This document shows, one piece after another, positions 5,134-7,440 of a DNA stretch of 7,440 bases. Location: positions 1-7,440 of the forward strand of contig DPYO01000192.1 of assembly GCA_003535775.1 (NCBI GenBank), given 5' to 3'. A program made the translations under genes and the position numbers. Source of the stretch: Fidelibacterota bacterium (lineage in GTDB: Bacteria; Fidelibacterota; Marinisomatia; Marinisomatales; UBA8229). Numbering within the stretch: the stretch's first letter is position 1; the number at the start of each line of letters is the position of its first letter. A model generated the notes under the pieces. That model was not told the DNA's origin. It was given only the letters and a program-made list of their open reading frames with translations, and ran no database searches.

Positions 5134-7320
5134 TTATTTTAAAGGAGCAATTTTCACCAGTGTTGATTTAAAACTTGGTGTTTTACTCCTGGGATCAGTA
5201 ATAGCGGGGATTAAAACATTTCCTTCTGGGAAAAAAGTTGCCACATTTCCCTTGGAAATATTAAAACACTGCACGTTGACTTTCTTCATCATACCAGTTT
5301 CATTGTATAGGTTTACTTTATCATTTTTCTTTAGTTTTAGGTTCAGCATATCGTCTTGGTTCATCATCACTACCCACCTTTGATTAATCCCTCTAAATGT
5401 ATCCTCATCTTCATAGACTATGGTGTTAAATTGCCCCTCACTTCTTATACTTGACATCTTGAAGTGACCGTTTTTTCCTGAGTGGTTAGGGATAGTTATA
5501 GTCTTGAAATTAGCTTTATTATCATGAGTAGCAAACTTTGGGTCATGAAAAGTTCTATTACTAATTTGAAATTCCTCTTTGGTTCCATCAATTTCGCTCA
5601 TTTTATCAAACCCGGGGATGATATGACCAATTGCTTTGCGAATATCCTGATGTTTTTTAAAGGCGGAAAAATCTATTTTTTTATTTCCCAAAACTCCTGT
5701 TGCTATGTCTGTAATTATATCTACTTCTGATTTCACATTGGAAAGTCTTACTATACCACCATCACTTATTCGAACAAAGTTGAACATTGATTCTTGAGTC
5801 GTGGGTTGTTTTTCTTCATCCCGGGCGGCTGCGGGAAGGATCACAGTTTCCTCCCCAACTCCAAAGAAATGACTTTGGTTTAGGGTTGTGCTTACAAATA
5901 CTTTGAAAGGAATATTATGGAATGCTTGCTCAGCAAATTTTGAATTGGGCGTAGCAGCAAATAAATTTCCCCCAAGTAGAAAAGCAAAATCCATTTTGTG
6001 ATTATAGGATGCTTTCAAACAACCCATGGTATCCAGTCCCATTGATTTTGGTACATTTATTCCCATTTGTTTTTCAAAATTAATAAGAATTTTTTTCTTT
6101 AATTCCGGTGTAACACCCATAGATCCAACTCCTTGAACATTTGAGTGTCCTCTCAAAGGAAGAAGGCCTGCATTCTTTTTTCCTATCATCCCTCTTAGGA
6201 GAGCAAGATTTACAATAGATTCTACATTTTCTACACCATGAACATGCTGGGTGATTCCCATGGACCAGGTAAAGACGACATTTTTTGCATCCTTATAAAG
6301 TTTTGCTAAACGTTTAATCTGCGGGCGGTTCACTCCTGAAGATAAGGTAATATTGTCCCAAGGGGTTTCCCTGATTTTATGAGCAAAGATTTCAAATCCA
6401 TTTGTATATTTTTCTATAAACTGTTTATCAATATTTTCATTCTCAATAAGTTCTTTCGCAATGCCTTGGAATAAGGCAATATCACCACCGATGTTTGGTT
6501 GGACATAATCTGTTGCGATCTTATTATCTCCAAGCAGCATGGATTTCCAATCACTAGGGACCCTGAAACGAACCAGACCAGGTTCCTTGATAGGATTTAC
6601 AATAACCACTTTCCCCTTTTTTCTCCGGCAGTGGAGGAGTTCAGTCAGCAACCGTGGGTGATTTGAAGCAGGATTTGCACCTATTACCCAAATCATGTCA
6701 GATTGTTTTAAGTCCTCAAGGACAATTGTGGCTGTTCCGCTTCCAATGGTTGAGCGAAGACCAACTCCAGATGCCTGGTGGCAATAATATGAGCAATTAT
6801 TTATATTATTAGATCCGTACGCTCTTACAAATAATTGTAAAAGAAATGCAGCTTCGTTAGATGATCTTCCTGAACTATAGAAAAATGATCTGTCCGGAGA
6901 AGTTGTGCGCAGTCTTTTGATTATTTTTTCAAGAGCATCATCCCATCCAATGGGATTATAATGATTGCTATCACTTGATTTAAATAATGGTGTATTAAGT
7001 CGCCCTAATCGCTCAAGTTCTCTGGGTGAAGTTTTTCTGAAGTCTGTGATTGATTGCTTTTTAAAAAGTGTTTTGGGGATTTCTTTCTGAATATCAGTCA
7101 ATTGAGCCTGGATACTTTTTTTACAAATCTCAGGGAAACTGGACACTTCATTAGTCATGCCCCCTTTTTGACCACCCATTCCCAAAGCACAGGTTTTACA
7201 TGTATTTTTGGAAATTATAGATTGATAAAAGTTTTTAAAACCTACTTTAGAAGCCACCTTTAGAGAATATAGTATAGAACTGAATCCTGAAACTGCCTTA
7301 TGCATTGATATAAGATCCAC
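5134..7320 (-). CDS. FdhF/YdeP-family molybdopterin oxidoreductase (formate dehydrogenase alpha-like)
   Basis: A 728-residue cytoplasmic member of the DMSO-reductase superfamily, closest in layout to the FdhF/YdeP (TIGR01701) branch. The N-terminus has SKNTCKTCALGMGGQKGGM (38-55) and EICKK (65-68), typical of one subtype of that branch. The molybdopterin domains follow: C180-H181 in YYCHQASGVGL aligns with the SeCys140-His141 pair of E. coli FdhF, so a Cys is the likely Mo ligand. GANPASNHPR (214-223) and LPLRGHSNVQG (387-397, R390 matching catalytic Arg333) are also present. The C-terminal molybdopterin-binding barrel spans about 615-728. The substrate is unknown for this branch; E. coli YdeP is linked to acid resistance. 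The four-Cys iron-sulfur motif is reduced to three (C41, C44, C66). No Tat or Sec signal is seen. The start is the GTG at 7320 or the ATG at 7305; the family's conserved N-terminus begins just after, and an in-frame stop lies 18 bp upstream of the GTG. Confidence 0.9.
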   Translation of the reverse strand: MDLISMHKAVSGFSSILYSLKVASKVGFKNFYQSIISKNTCKTCALGMGGQKGGMTNEVSSFPEICKKSIQAQLTDIQKEIPKTLFKKQSITDFRKTSPRELERLGRLNTPLFKSSDSNHYNPIGWDDALEKIIKRLRTTSPDRSFFYSSGRSSNEAAFLLQLFVRAYGSNNINNCSYYCHQASGVGLRSTIGSGTATIVLEDLKQSDMIWVIGANPASNHPRLLTELLHCRRKKGKVVIVNPIKEPGLVRFRVPSDWKSMLLGDNKIATDYVQPNIGGDIALFQGIAKELIENENIDKQFIEKYTNGFEIFAHKIRETPWDNITLSSGVNRPQIKRLAKLYKDAKNVVFTWSMGITQHVHGVENVESIVNLALLRGMIGKKNAGLLPLRGHSNVQGVGSMGVTPELKKKILINFEKQMGINVPKSMGLDTMGCLKASYNHKMDFAFLLGGNLFAATPNSKFAEQAFHNIPFKVFVSTTLNQSHFFGVGEETVILPAAARDEEKQPTTQESMFNFVRISDGGIVRLSNVKSEVDIITDIATGVLGNKKIDFSAFKKHQDIRKAIGHIIPGFDKMSEIDGTKEEFQISNRTFHDPKFATHDNKANFKTITIPNHSGKNGHFKMSSIRSEGQFNTIVYEDEDTFRGINQRWVVMMNQDDMLNLKLKKNDKVNLYNETGMMKKVNVQCFNISKGNVATFFPEGNVLIPAITDPRSKTPSFKSTLVKIAPLK

Positions 7321-7370
7321 AAAAATGAGGGAAGATCGTTACCATTTTATTTAAAAAATTTATAATACAA

Positions 7371-7440
7371 TTAATTGAGCAACATACCTTCCAAATCAAT
7401 ATTTGGTTTTCGTCCTGTAATAAGATCAGCAGTAATTTTA
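7371..7440 (-). CDS. C-terminal end of a probable FAD-dependent DAO-family oxidoreductase
   Basis: Only the last 22 codons and the stop are in the window; the gene continues to the right. The tail reads KITADLITGRKPNIDLEGM followed by LLN. The pattern ADLITGRKPxID is typical of the extreme C-terminus of DadA-like D-amino-acid dehydrogenases and related glycine/sarcosine oxidase-type flavoproteins, where it closes the FAD domain. With so little sequence the exact enzyme cannot be named, and the match rests on this motif alone. It ends 50 bp before the molybdoenzyme on the same strand, so it may be the upstream gene of that operon. The 50-bp gap is very AT-rich and shows no hairpin. Confidence 0.5.
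   Translation of the reverse strand, partial: KITADLITGRKPNIDLEGMLLN

Overview
The window is a stretch of bacterial chromosome that is moderately AT-rich and gene-dense. It holds ordinary metabolic and transport genes and no RNA genes, CRISPR arrays, insertion sequences or phage genes that I can support. The host cannot be named from sequence alone. Sparse Shine-Dalgarno sites, AT-rich spacers and the type of FdhF/YdeP-like oxidoreductase would fit a Bacteroidota/Balneolota/Marinimicrobia-like lineage, but this is a weak inference.

Left block (1-~2900, + strand): the 3' part of moaE (molybdopterin synthase large subunit), a DASS/SLC13-type anion transporter and a tandem universal stress protein form a tight run. 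The gap after moaE is 30 bp. The transporter and stress gene overlap by ATGA, and a small one-helix membrane ORF overlaps the stress gene stop in the same way. These four look like one operon. Its downstream end runs into a very AT-rich stretch that may be a junction.

Middle (2930-4171, + strand): a complete Glu/Leu/Phe/Val-family glutamate dehydrogenase with its own good ribosome binding site. It is separated by about 100 bp, with no convincing hairpin, from the convergent right block.

Right block (4272-7440, - strand; transcription order right to left): the C-terminal tail of a probable FAD-dependent DAO-family oxidoreductase, a 728-residue FdhF/YdeP-like molybdopterin oxidoreductase, a possible 33-codon ORF, and a YwaF/TIGR02206-type membrane protein. 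Spacers are 50 bp, about 55 bp and 9 bp, so co-transcription is plausible.

A molybdenum cofactor gene at one end and a molybdoenzyme at the other give a loose thematic link, but they lie in opposite orientations with unrelated genes between. I see no clear new multi-gene system. The points most worth a second look are the altered sodium-site motif of the transporter, the missing iron-sulfur ligand of the molybdoenzyme, the two small ORFs, and a shift in arginine codon choice between the left and right blocks.
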